Shown: piece after piece, positions 1-7,238 of the stretch
Layout of the letters: the number at the start of each line of letters is the position of its first letter
How positions within the stretch are numbered: position 1 is the first letter of the stretch
Source of the DNA: Bacteroidota bacterium
Lineage (GTDB): Bacteria > Bacteroidota > Bacteroidia > UBA7662
Direction of reading: 5' to 3'
Length of the DNA: 10,845 bases
Assembly (NCBI GenBank): GCA_016868875.1
Contig: VGFN01000035.1
Coordinates: 1 to 10,845, forward strand
The notes under the pieces: generated by a model
The model's input: the letters and a program-made list of their open reading frames with translations, nothing else
Databases searched by the model: none
What the model was told of the DNA's origin: nothing
Made by a program: the position numbers and the translations under genes

Positions 1-1147
1 TTCGGAACGTATCCACCAAGGCAAAGGGGGCAATGCGGCTTCGAATGGAATCCATTTGCGCCAGAAATGAAGTGCTAACTTGTTGATTAGCAACTCTCCT
101 TAAATAAAATCCGTAGATATTTCGGGTATCCGTGTTGGCCATAAGCTTGTCGTACAGCGGCCTGGATTCACCGGGAGTAAAGGAGAATGGAGAGATGGTT
201 TGGTAATTAGGCCCACCCCATTGGATACCCATCGTGTTGTCAGGATCGTAAGGCAAGAACCGAAATCGTCCATCCACGGGATGATCGTAGAGGTAGAAGT
301 TATTTTTGTTATAATACGAATCCCAATGCCCGGTGCTCAGGTCCGTGGCCAGAGTGAGCAGGGAGGATTCGATGTCGAAAATGCTATCGAGCTGGCAATA
401 AATTTGGGCAGAAGCGGTTTGGTTAAGGGTTCGAATAAATTTGGCGAAATTGCTGTAATCATCGGCGGCCGTATTGGTCATGAGTTCATAGGCCCGGCGT
501 CCCCCGGAGGTCAATTTGTAATCGTTGGGATTGTTGGAAATGTACACCAGATCCGCAGGCCACAAGCATTTGTACAGGTTCCCGTAATCCTGGGCAAATT
601 CGTTTTGCAGGAAATCTTCGTTCAATTGTTCGACGTTGACATAAACCCCTCTGAATTGTCCGTTGAAATAGAGGTTCACATGGGCGGCTCTGGCAGAACG
701 CCCGCCCACACGGTGGGTCAGGTCGTAATAGAATTTGGCCCGGCTTATGGAAGGATCGTTGTGCATTCCGTACAGGTTGAGATCGCTGATCCCTTTCAGA
801 TTCTGCCCTGGCCTGAACGTATTGAAGGATATGCGGAACTGTTTCTTCTGGGCGTTTCGTGATGTATTTCCCCGAATCCGCAGCCCGCATTCAAAAAGGC
901 TGTCCTGATTTCCCGCCCTTGTGAAAACCACCGTGGACCGGTATTCCCGGTTGGAACTGGGGTTGGCCAACATCTCCGCCAAGCTATCCGGCGGCAAAAA
1001 GACGTCGATACGGCCTAATACGCTATCGTTGTACATAGCAGAGCCTCTGGAAGTAGCCTGTGATGATTGGGCCAGCGATACCTCAAGAACCCCCAGGAGG
1101 CTAAGAAGAAAAAGACCTAAAGCTCTAAAATAGAGGGTTGATTGCAT
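1..1147 (-). CDS. CotH kinase family secreted protein (3' end beyond window)
   Basis: The reading frame is open from an ATG at 1147 down to base 1 with no stop, so only the first 382 residues are visible. Residues 1-27 look like a signal peptide: a short N-region, a leucine-rich core, then SLAQ. The body matches the CotH family, which are atypical protein kinases first known from spore coats and widespread in secreted bacterial proteins. Visible marks are RIRGNTS (90-96) followed by KKQFRISF (101-108), KGISDLNLYG (118-127), HWD at 274-276 before NNFYLY (282-287), and PYDPDNTMG (299-307). In the family, the aspartates of the last two motifs act in catalysis and metal binding. The protein probably acts outside the cytoplasm. 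In Bacteroidota such proteins often end in a type IX secretion sorting domain, but that end is not in view. The next gene is divergent, so this gene is read from the 231-base spacer. The family call is firm; the substrate is unknown. Confidence 0.88.
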   Translation of the reverse strand, partial: MQSTLYFRALGLFLLSLLGVLEVSLAQSSQATSRGSAMYNDSVLGRIDVFLPPDSLAEMLANPSSNREYRSTVVFTRAGNQDSLFECGLRIRGNTSRNAQKKQFRISFNTFRPGQNLKGISDLNLYGMHNDPSISRAKFYYDLTHRVGGRSARAAHVNLYFNGQFRGVYVNVEQLNEDFLQNEFAQDYGNLYKCLWPADLVYISNNPNDYKLTSGGRRAYELMTNTAADDYSNFAKFIRTLNQTASAQIYCQLDSIFDIESSLLTLATDLSTGHWDSYYNKNNFYLYDHPVDGRFRFLPYDPDNTMGIQWGGPNYQTISPFSFTPGESRPLYDKLMANTDTRNIYGFYLRRVANQQVSTSFLAQMDSIRSRIAPFALVDTFR

Positions 1148-1254
1148 GGTATTTTCTTGTGACAAGCCGTGAAATTTTGTTCGGTTAAAATTAGATTTGT
1201 TTTGCTTAAAGCAAATAATTCTTCAAAATAGGTGTTTTAGGGCCTTTGTTGGTT

Positions 1255-1262
1255 TACTTTTG
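1255..1262 (+). promoter_or_regulatory. Candidate -7 box upstream of the beta-barrel gene
   Basis: TACTTTTG matches the Bacteroidota -7 consensus TAnnTTTG exactly and would give a leader of roughly 110 bases to the ATG at 1379. No TTTG or TTG sits about 19-20 bases upstream, so the -33 half is missing or weak. The rest of the 1148-1378 spacer is AT-rich and holds no other gene that I can support. I found no equally good match for the divergent CotH gene. Confidence 0.3.
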
Positions 1263-1378
1263 AAAATGAATCTGCGTTTAAATCCACCACAGGTCTCTTA
1301 AATACCCAATTAATCCATCCGATCTATCCAATTTAACTATCCGTTAGAATTCCTTAAACCACCTAAATCCGCCTTATT

Positions 1379-2119
1379 ATGAATTTGAAAGCCTTCGCCT
1401 TTACCGCTGTTGCTGTAACTGTTCTTGCCGTTGCCCCTTCAGCATATGCCCAGAAGCCCATTGCTGTCAAAAATGGCAGCGGGTTTGTTAGCTATGGCGC
1501 ACATCGTTCTACAATCGAGGGTGGCTTAAATTTCTCTGAAGGAATTACTGTGGTATTGCCACAGGTTAGATACCGCTATTTTCTTTCTGACCGGTATGCC
1601 TTAAGGGGGACGGCGAATGCTGCAACCAATTCCGTTCTCGAAAATGTTTATTCCAATCCAGACAACTTTGACGGTAAGGTTGGTACTCGGACTGTCATTG
1701 ACCGTTCATGGGGTTTGCAAGGAGGCTTGGAGTATCATCCTTCCGGTTCCAGGAGAGTGTCGCCCTACTTCGGAGCCGTTGCCGGCATCGGTGCAGGACG
1801 TGGCAAAGAGGTTTGGAAAGATTATAACCAGGATGCAACCGGCGATGGTATTTATGAGTTCCAAACCACGGCCAGTCTCAACGCCCCCTTCTTCTCCTAT
1901 AATTTCGGCGCTGTTGCCGGGGTTGATATTTACCTTATCGAGAATTTGTACATGGGCCTTGAGTTTAATTGGCTGATGAATGTTCGCAACAACCGTATTG
2001 TGGAATTTGAAATCGAGAGCCTTGACGGCTCTGCCAAGGTGAATTTGGCTCCTGCCGATCGCAGGGTGAGCACCAATTTCAGTGCTTTGCCAACGGTGCG
2101 TGTTGGTTGGAGATTCTAG
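1379..2119 (+). CDS. Outer-membrane beta-barrel protein (OmpA/PorT-like fold)
   Basis: This encodes 246 residues. Residues 1-24 are a clear signal peptide: K4, an alanine/valine-rich core, and an AYA cleavage site before QK. The mature part of about 220 residues alternates short polar and aromatic strands such as VRYRYFL, SWGLQGGLEYHP and YFGAVAGIGAG. It also has loops rich in Asn, Asp and Gly, and it ends in VRVGWRF. A terminal aromatic residue on a last amphipathic strand is the usual signal for insertion by the BAM machinery. The size suits an eight-stranded barrel. I infer an outer-membrane location; no specific function can be read. The ATG has no Shine-Dalgarno sequence. The gene is divergent from the CotH gene and convergent with the O-methyltransferase gene 55 bases downstream. 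Confidence 0.8.
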   Translation: MNLKAFAFTAVAVTVLAVAPSAYAQKPIAVKNGSGFVSYGAHRSTIEGGLNFSEGITVVLPQVRYRYFLSDRYALRGTANAATNSVLENVYSNPDNFDGKVGTRTVIDRSWGLQGGLEYHPSGSRRVSPYFGAVAGIGAGRGKEVWKDYNQDATGDGIYEFQTTASLNAPFFSYNFGAVAGVDIYLIENLYMGLEFNWLMNVRNNRIVEFEIESLDGSAKVNLAPADRRVSTNFSALPTVRVGWRF

Positions 2120-2174
2120 GTCAGCGGCCAATCGCCCCCAGCAATCAACAAGGCCTAGCCTTCCAAGACTCGTC

Positions 2175-2816
2175 TTATTGAATAACCCTCGCCAGCGATA
2201 TTCCATCCCGTACGGATAGAATCATAGTCTCAAGGCGGGGGTTTTCCATAACCATACGATTGTACGAGCGCAGGGCCTCTGTTTCGTCATCGTCCGCTTC
2301 AGGGTCTGCGACTTTTCCACTCCACAAAACATTGTCTGCCAGGATGATGGCTCCCACTTGGAGCTTGGGTAGGAGAGCCTTGAGGTAATGGGGGTAATTC
2401 TCTTTGTCCGCATCGATGAAGACCAAATCCCAAGGCTGGTCCAGGCGATGGATCCAATCCAAGCCTGGCCCTTCGTGCAGGGTGATTTGTTTACGGTATG
2501 CTGAACGATCCACATAGGATTGTGCCATATCCATGATTTCGGCGTTGTTGTCGATGCTATGAAGGTGACCGCCATCCGTTAATCCTTCCGCCAGACAGAG
2601 CGCTGAATAGCCGGTGAACGTTCCGATCTCCAGGATTCTGTTTGGCCGTAACATTTTGCTGAGGAGGGCAAGCAGGCGTCCTTGTTGATGCCCGGAACAC
2701 ATTTGAGGCATGAGGCAACGCAGGTGGGTATCGCGTTCCAGTTCTTGGAGCAGTGCGCTGGGTGCGCTGCTGTGCTGATTAATGTAGTTTTCGAGGGGTT
2801 CAGGAAAAAATCGCAT
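2175..2816 (-). CDS. SAM-dependent O-methyltransferase, family 3 (caffeoyl-CoA type)
   Basis: A 213-residue cytoplasmic class I methyltransferase of the divalent-metal-dependent O-methyltransferase family. Motif I, EIGTFTGYSA, at residues 63-72 binds S-adenosylmethionine. SIDNN (87-91) is the acidic motif II. FIDADKENYPHY (133-144) and ADNVLWSG (160-167) supply the family's typical metal ligands D135, D161 and N162. The length is normal for the family. The bacterial enzymes methylate catechol-like hydroxyls, but the native substrate cannot be predicted. A TTG two codons upstream (2822) could extend the frame; I prefer the ATG at 2816, since MRFFPEPLENY resembles the usual family N-terminus. 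The gene lies 29 bases behind the M16 peptidase gene on the same strand and is probably co-transcribed with it. Confidence 0.9.
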   Translation of the reverse strand: MRFFPEPLENYINQHSSAPSALLQELERDTHLRCLMPQMCSGHQQGRLLALLSKMLRPNRILEIGTFTGYSALCLAEGLTDGGHLHSIDNNAEIMDMAQSYVDRSAYRKQITLHEGPGLDWIHRLDQPWDLVFIDADKENYPHYLKALLPKLQVGAIILADNVLWSGKVADPEADDDETEALRSYNRMVMENPRLETMILSVRDGISLARVIQ

Positions 2817-2845
2817 AAGCAAACGGTAGAATCAAAAGGGCAGGG

Positions 2846-4102
2846 TCATGGAGCACAGGTCCATAGCAAGGACCTTCTGGACATAACACGAAACAAATGA
2901 CCGGCGGCTTCCAGAACCGCAGTTCTTGGAATTCGATGGATACGGTCAATGATTTCTTGGGTGCCCAAGAGTCGGTTGCCATCGAGGTAGGCCTGACCCC
3001 AACCGATGAGGTTTTGAAGACGGTTTTCTTCTGCCAGGAGAATGCGGCCAATCATTTGCTCTTTGGCTATTTTGAATTCAGGTGCGGTGGGGGTGGACAA
3101 GGAGGATCGATTAAGAATTTCCTCCACTCTTTTTTGAACCAAGCGATGATTGCTTGGATCGCAAGAAAAAGGTATGGACCACATGCCGGTATCGGAATAA
3201 GGACTGTATTGGGCTTCAATTTCGTAAACCAGGGCAAGTTTCTCGCGCAGTTCCATGCTCAGCCTCGCACTCATATGGTCGCCACCCAGCCAATTGAAGA
3301 GAAGGGCAATGGCCCATCGGTTTTCATCGCTTACCGAGGGCGCGCGACCCCCGATCATTCCGTAGGCTTGGTTGAAATCCTGAACTTTTTCGTGGGATTT
3401 GCTTTGACGAAGGCCTGATGGGCGTTTGCGCAACGAAGCGGAATGCGTGGCAAATCCGGATTTCTTCGGCTTTGCTTGGCGTCGCTCAATTGCAGCTTTG
3501 ACCTCCATAGGCTCCAGGGGACCATGATAGACCAATACGGTGGGCCGTTGCAAGAAGACGTTTCGGTAATAGTCATGAACCTCTTGGGAACGAAGGCGCA
3601 TCAGCTGTTCTTCAAACCCAAGTATGGGATGGGCCAGGGCATGCCGACCAAAGACTAGTTCTTCGAATTCTTCCAGGAGGCTCTCCTCCGGATTATCCTT
3701 GTACATACCGATTTCTTCCCGGATGACCTTTTGTTCTTTGCGGAATTCTTCATCGCTCCACTTGGAATGCCACCACATATCCCCCAACAAATCCAGGGCG
3801 GTCAAGCTGTGAACCGCGGGGCAGGAGGCATGAAGGACCAAACGTTCCTTGGTGGTGAAGGCATTGAGGTCCCCCCCCTTGTTTTCCAACTCTGAAAGTA
3901 CCTGGAATGTATTGCGATCGCTGGTGCCCTTGAACAACAAATGCTCGAGGCAATGCGTCACCCCTGATCCAACCGGCAGGTCATCCCTGCTGCCGCTGTC
4001 GTTGATCAAGGCCAAATGCGCCAGGGTGTAATGCGGATCATGCAGGCAAAGAATGGTAAAGCCGGCGGAGGTTTTGATGCTTACAAGGGGTCCGACTGCC
4101 AT
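2846..4102 (-). CDS. M16 family zinc metallopeptidase (pitrilysin/processing peptidase type)
   Basis: This encodes 418 residues, the usual size of a bacterial two-domain M16 protein. HCLEH at residues 50-54 is the inverted zinc motif HxxEH: H50 and H54 bind zinc and E53 is catalytic. The third ligand lies in REEIGMYKDNP, at E129 or E130, the normal distance downstream. The second half carries the conserved GGDHMSARLSMELREKLALVY segment, with the Arg/Tyr pair near R286 and Y293 that M16 enzymes use to bind substrate. No signal peptide is visible, so a cytoplasmic role in peptide degradation is likely. Oddities are a very basic stretch at about 206-240 joining the halves, and the lack of an adjacent inactive partner gene. 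A TTG at 4114 is a possible longer start; ATG 4102 is preferred. The gene is the first of a likely two-gene operon with the O-methyltransferase. Confidence 0.92.
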   Translation of the reverse strand: MAVGPLVSIKTSAGFTILCLHDPHYTLAHLALINDSGSRDDLPVGSGVTHCLEHLLFKGTSDRNTFQVLSELENKGGDLNAFTTKERLVLHASCPAVHSLTALDLLGDMWWHSKWSDEEFRKEQKVIREEIGMYKDNPEESLLEEFEELVFGRHALAHPILGFEEQLMRLRSQEVHDYYRNVFLQRPTVLVYHGPLEPMEVKAAIERRQAKPKKSGFATHSASLRKRPSGLRQSKSHEKVQDFNQAYGMIGGRAPSVSDENRWAIALLFNWLGGDHMSARLSMELREKLALVYEIEAQYSPYSDTGMWSIPFSCDPSNHRLVQKRVEEILNRSSLSTPTAPEFKIAKEQMIGRILLAEENRLQNLIGWGQAYLDGNRLLGTQEIIDRIHRIPRTAVLEAAGHLFRVMSRRSLLWTCAP

Positions 4103-4111
4103 AGGAATCGT

Positions 4112-4119
4112 CAAAGATA
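4112..4119 (-). promoter_or_regulatory. Candidate -7 box for the M16 peptidase operon
   Basis: Read on the minus strand this is TATCTTTG, an exact match to TAnnTTTG. It ends nine bases before the preferred ATG at 4102, so the leader would be only a few bases long. No clear -33 TTTG is seen. If the TTG at 4114 were the true start, the box would overlap the coding region, which is one more reason to prefer ATG 4102. Confidence 0.4.
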
Positions 4120-4141
4120 GGTAAAGCCTTTGCCCTGCGTG

Positions 4142-4149
4142 TATCTTTG
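4142..4149 (+). promoter_or_regulatory. Candidate -7 box for tRNA-Leu
   Basis: TATCTTTG on the plus strand exactly matches TAnnTTTG and lies 58 bases before the tRNA. A TTTG at 4129-4132 is too close to serve as the -33 element. The box is an inverted copy of the one at 4112-4119, so the two transcripts would diverge from overlapping promoters. Confidence 0.4.
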
Positions 4150-4207
4150 TTCATGCACAGCCCTTTGGGTCCACGACTTGTACCTGGTTGGCTTCAGTTT
4201 TAAACTT

Positions 4208-4289
4208 GCCGAAGTGGCGAAATTGGTAGACGCGCACGTTTCAGGGGCGTGTGTCGCAAGACATGCCGGTTCGAGTCCGGCCTTCGGCA
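4208..4289 (+). tRNA. tRNA-Leu (anticodon CAG)
   Basis: A complete class II tRNA cloverleaf. The acceptor stem GCCGAAG pairs with CTTCGGC at 4282-4288, followed by discriminator A4289. The D-arm has the AAATTGGTAGAC loop typical of bacterial tRNA-Leu. The anticodon stem CACGT/GCGTG, with one G-T pair, holds the loop TTCAGGG with anticodon CAG. The long variable arm is TGTC-GCAA-GACA. The T-arm is GCCGG-TTCGAGT-CCGGC. The 3' CCA is not encoded (the next bases are CGA), so it must be added after transcription. The anticodon reads CUG codons. The tRNA lies in the same orientation as the DUF5686-type gene that starts 131 bases later, and may share its transcript. Confidence 0.97.
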
Positions 4290-4330
4290 CGAAACCTGCT
4301 CCGCATGGGGGCAGGTCGAGGGGAGCATGG

Positions 4331-4420
4331 ATACGCAGTTTATTTTGGGTTATCCGGTTTTATCGAGTATGGTCCTGCTGTATACTGCTTTTCACTGTTC
4401 TTGAATTTGGGGGGCAAGCG
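4331..4420 (+). other. In-frame signal-peptide-like segment without a standard start codon
   Basis: In the frame of the next gene, the codons after ATA at 4331 read RSLFWVIRFYRVWSCCILLFTV and then LEFGGQA, running straight into the ATG at 4421. That is a convincing export signal: basic N-region, hydrophobic core, small residues at the end. No ATG, GTG or TTG lies in this frame between the tRNA and 4421. The ATA sits five bases behind AGGGGAG (4319-4325), a Shine-Dalgarno-like run. An ATG at 4327 is in another frame and reaches a stop after 25 residues. Either initiation is non-standard, or the start codon has been lost or misread. Confidence 0.55.
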
Positions 4421-7231
4421 ATGGCGAACAAGGTTCTCTTGGCTGCTGAAGCTCCCATCAAAGTGCGAGGCAGGGTATTGGATTTACAGGGCAAGCCCGT
4501 GGCCTATGCAACCGTGGTGATGGAGCCAGGCCAATGGACCGGGCTCAGCAATGAAAATGGACTCTACGAAATCATGATCCCCGCCGGGGATTATGTTATT
4601 TATTGTTCCCATTTGGGATACCAGCCTCTGCGCTTGAATTGGACGTTGGAAGCCACATCCCAAGCCACTGCGGCGGGACCTGATTTGGCGTTAACGCTTA
4701 GAGTCGTTGGTTTACAAGAAGTTACGATCAAGGCTGGGGCCGAAGATCCCGCCTATGGGTACATGCGCAAAGCGATCGCTGCTGCTCCTGTGCATTCCGC
4801 AGGACCTATGAGTTACGAGGCAGAGACGTATGTCAAAGGACAATTCAAAATCCTCGAAGTTCCGTGGGTTCTTAAAGGGCAACTTCGAAAACAAGGCATC
4901 GATCCGCAGACCACCTATGTTATGGAATCTGCCAGCAGGATTCGTTTTCAACGGCCACGAAAATTTGAGGAAAAGGTCCTCTCCCGAAGATCCAATCTCC
5001 CATCGGGGTTTTCCTCTAATGCCAACCTTAATTATTCTAATATTAATTTGTACATTGCTCGAAGCGGGGATTGGATTTCACCTTTTTCTTCCAAGGCTTT
5101 CACCTATTATCGTTTTGAATACCTTGGTTCGGAAGACGAAGACGGTGAACGCTTGCATCGCATCAGGGTGATACCTCGTCGTCAGAAGGTAAATTTTTAT
5201 AATGGCTATGTCGTTTTGCGAAGCAAGGATTGGAGTTTGGCGGCAGCGGAATTGAAGGTGGTTAACCCCGGCGGCGATCGATACCAAATCGGGAAGCAAT
5301 TTCGTAGGGTTCAAGGGGTGTCGATGCAATGCATGGAGGACCTCCGCATTCAGGTGGGCATGTTGGGCGCTTCTGCCAGCATTCGGTACATCAGTTCTAT
5401 TCGGAATTTCAAGCAAGTGGTTGCAGGCTCTCCCTTTACTGGGACACAGCCTTCCAACAGCGCTGGTTTACCTTCAAGAAAAGTTCGTCCGAAATCACCT
5501 TCCTCTTCTTCAAGTAAACCAAACCTTCTTAATCCTAACAGCCCAATTCAAGGGAATATCCCTAATTCTCCGGCGGTGAAGGATACACCGGCGGTGAAGG
5601 ATTCTGTAGAACAGGATGATTCTTTGGCTGCGGAAGACTCCTTGTTTGTCGAAGGGGTGGGATTTAGTACGAAGGATGAATTTGATGCGGAATATGTTTT
5701 TGAAGTTGATGAGCAAGCCGATGCCGCCCAAAATTCTTTGTGGGATTCCTTACGGACCATCAGCTTGGATAGTTCGGAATTTCAAGGCTATTTAAGGGGG
5801 GATAGTTTGAGGTTGGTCAACAGAGAAAATGAGCGAAGGGATTCTCTTCGCAGCGTTGCTCCTTTTGGAATCAGGAATCTTTGGGAAACTTTTAGGAGGC
5901 AGAAGGGAAAGAATTTTCCCGGAAAGGCTTACAGCGAATGGGAACTGACGGGCCTCCGACAGCATTTGTTTGGGGATTGGGGGTTTTATAATCCTTTGGA
6001 GGGTTGGGTCTGGTCCACCAAGTTCCGCCACTTAAGCCGGGATGAACGAAACCTAAACCGTGAATGGAATGCAGGACTTCGATGGGGGACTCATCGACAT
6101 CAATGGCTTCCATCCCTACAATGGTCTCAATACAATGCGGAGTATCGTTTGAACGTAAAGGCAGGGATCACAGTGGACGCTTTGGGCCAGGCGATCTTCA
6201 ATCAAGCGGTGCATCTCTATTCGGGATTGCGTTCTGGATTCCGTGTTGAAATGCCTACCTGGGACATGAATGCAAGGACCAAGGACTATTTTGCGTACAG
6301 CGGATTGGAGGGCATACGAACGGCCCGTTTTCAGGTGAATTTGGAGCAGCGCTTGCATTTGAAGTGGAGAATGTGGCTTGGTCTTCAAGGTGAAAATCGA
6401 CATTATTGGTTGCAAAACGCTAATACCGATTCATCCCTAATCTGGGCCTCATCCTTGTGGTTTCGACCGTCCCAAGATCTCACGCTCCTGAAGCCTGTTC
6501 TCGAAACTAAAGGGATCTTTACTGACCATCACAAATTTCAGCTCAATGCAGGATGGCGTTGGGAGCCCATGACCGAACGACGTCGTTTCAACGGCTGGAC
6601 CCGATATCGTCGTACCGATGAGGTTGCTTTGGGGCTGGATCTGTCCCAGGCCTGGGTTCGGCCGATGACGGCGGGAAACCTGCCAGCAGGGGAAGCACCA
6701 ACCAACCTATGGAAGCCTTGGACCAAGGTTCAGGTCTATGCGGACCGCAAAGCCAATCTTGGCGCGGACCGGGTTTGGCATGGGTATGCGGTATGGGGTG
6801 GATTTCTTCAAAGGCCCACCCAGTTTGCGGACTGGCATCATTGGTCATCGGCCTCCTTCGGATTAGGCCCGGATGCAACGATGGCCATTCGGGGTCTTAA
6901 CCCCTACAGCCTTTCTTCATCAACCCAATGGCTAGGCTTCATGCAAGAATATTCTTCGGAGCGATTGGTCTTGACTCGCTGGAAAGGCTTGGCCAAATCG
7001 CGTGCGGTCGAAACGCTGCATACCTATTGGATCACTGAACCAGGCCGAATGATGCATGGTGAAGCAGGATGGAAGCTAAGCCGAATCTATGGCGGCTTAG
7101 GAATGGATTTTTTCCATTTCTCCACCCTTTTTCAATCCGGAAAGGTGTTTCCAGTTTCTGCCAACCCCCTCATAAACCAAAACCCCAACCGCTGGAGCGG
7201 ATGGGGTTTTCGTTTGATTTTGTCGCTGTAG
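4421..7231 (+). CDS. DUF5686/CarboxypepD_reg-like outer-membrane protein
   Basis: From the first standard start after the tRNA, the ATG at 4421, this gives 936 residues. The open frame itself runs back through the tRNA, which is an artefact. Residues about 12-95 form a CarboxypepD_reg-like beta-sandwich (VRGRVLDLQGKPVAYATVVM, SNENGLYEIMIPAGDYVI, HLGYQPL). Residues about 105-335 resemble DUF5686, beginning EDPAYGYMRKAI. A low-complexity Ser/Pro/Asp linker covers about 335-415. The long C-terminal part, rich in Trp and Tyr with strand-like repeats and ending GFRLILSL, is probably a membrane barrel. Proteins of this design are common in Bacteroidota, are exported, and have no well-defined biochemical role. 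ATG 4421 would leave no signal peptide, whereas the codons just upstream encode a good one, so the true start is probably at or near 4331. The last codons contain a terminator-like hairpin. Confidence 0.85.
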   Translation: MANKVLLAAEAPIKVRGRVLDLQGKPVAYATVVMEPGQWTGLSNENGLYEIMIPAGDYVIYCSHLGYQPLRLNWTLEATSQATAAGPDLALTLRVVGLQEVTIKAGAEDPAYGYMRKAIAAAPVHSAGPMSYEAETYVKGQFKILEVPWVLKGQLRKQGIDPQTTYVMESASRIRFQRPRKFEEKVLSRRSNLPSGFSSNANLNYSNINLYIARSGDWISPFSSKAFTYYRFEYLGSEDEDGERLHRIRVIPRRQKVNFYNGYVVLRSKDWSLAAAELKVVNPGGDRYQIGKQFRRVQGVSMQCMEDLRIQVGMLGASASIRYISSIRNFKQVVAGSPFTGTQPSNSAGLPSRKVRPKSPSSSSSKPNLLNPNSPIQGNIPNSPAVKDTPAVKDSVEQDDSLAAEDSLFVEGVGFSTKDEFDAEYVFEVDEQADAAQNSLWDSLRTISLDSSEFQGYLRGDSLRLVNRENERRDSLRSVAPFGIRNLWETFRRQKGKNFPGKAYSEWELTGLRQHLFGDWGFYNPLEGWVWSTKFRHLSRDERNLNREWNAGLRWGTHRHQWLPSLQWSQYNAEYRLNVKAGITVDALGQAIFNQAVHLYSGLRSGFRVEMPTWDMNARTKDYFAYSGLEGIRTARFQVNLEQRLHLKWRMWLGLQGENRHYWLQNANTDSSLIWASSLWFRPSQDLTLLKPVLETKGIFTDHHKFQLNAGWRWEPMTERRRFNGWTRYRRTDEVALGLDLSQAWVRPMTAGNLPAGEAPTNLWKPWTKVQVYADRKANLGADRVWHGYAVWGGFLQRPTQFADWHHWSSASFGLGPDATMAIRGLNPYSLSSSTQWLGFMQEYSSERLVLTRWKGLAKSRAVETLHTYWITEPGRMMHGEAGWKLSRIYGGLGMDFFHFSTLFQSGKVFPVSANPLINQNPNRWSGWGFRLILSL
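5570..5602 (+). repeat. 18-base in-frame tandem duplication in the linker
   Basis: CCGGCGGTGAAGGAT occurs at 5570-5584 and again at 5588-5602. The 18-base period keeps the frame and yields PAVKDT then PAVKDS. It falls in the low-complexity linker of the DUF5686-type protein, where repeat-length change should be tolerated. Confidence 0.85.
7179..7210. terminator. Bidirectional intrinsic terminator-like hairpin
   Basis: AAAACCCCA (7179-7187) pairs with TGGGGTTTT (7202-7210), and CCGC (7189-7192) pairs with GCGG (7197-7200). There is a single A/A mismatch between the two stems, and the loop is TGGA. The A-run and T-run on the two sides give a T-tract after the stem on either strand. On the minus strand it lies 28 bases past the stop of the histone H1-like gene, an ideal position. 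On the plus strand it lies inside the DUF5686-type coding region, 18 bases before that gene's stop codon. Confidence 0.6.
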
Positions 7232-7238
7232 TCGAAAC

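Noticed and set aside
200..862. A 220-codon plus-strand open frame
   Set aside because: It is antisense to the CotH-family frame, which has a signal peptide and family motifs; the plus frame shows none.
1266..1301. Eleven-residue leader frame (MNLRLNPPQVS) upstream of the beta-barrel gene
   Set aside because: It would start at or next to the predicted transcription start, has no stalling motif or attenuator hairpin, and may be chance.
2150..2176. Two small inverted repeats (AAGGC/GCCTT with a 3-base loop, AAGAC/GTCTT with a 2-base loop) between convergent genes
   Set aside because: Stems of five bases with very tight loops and no following T-run are too weak to call terminators, though the position would suit one.
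4130..4420. N-terminal extension of the DUF5686 frame back to 4130
   Set aside because: It translates straight through tRNA-Leu; only the part after about 4331 is plausible as protein.
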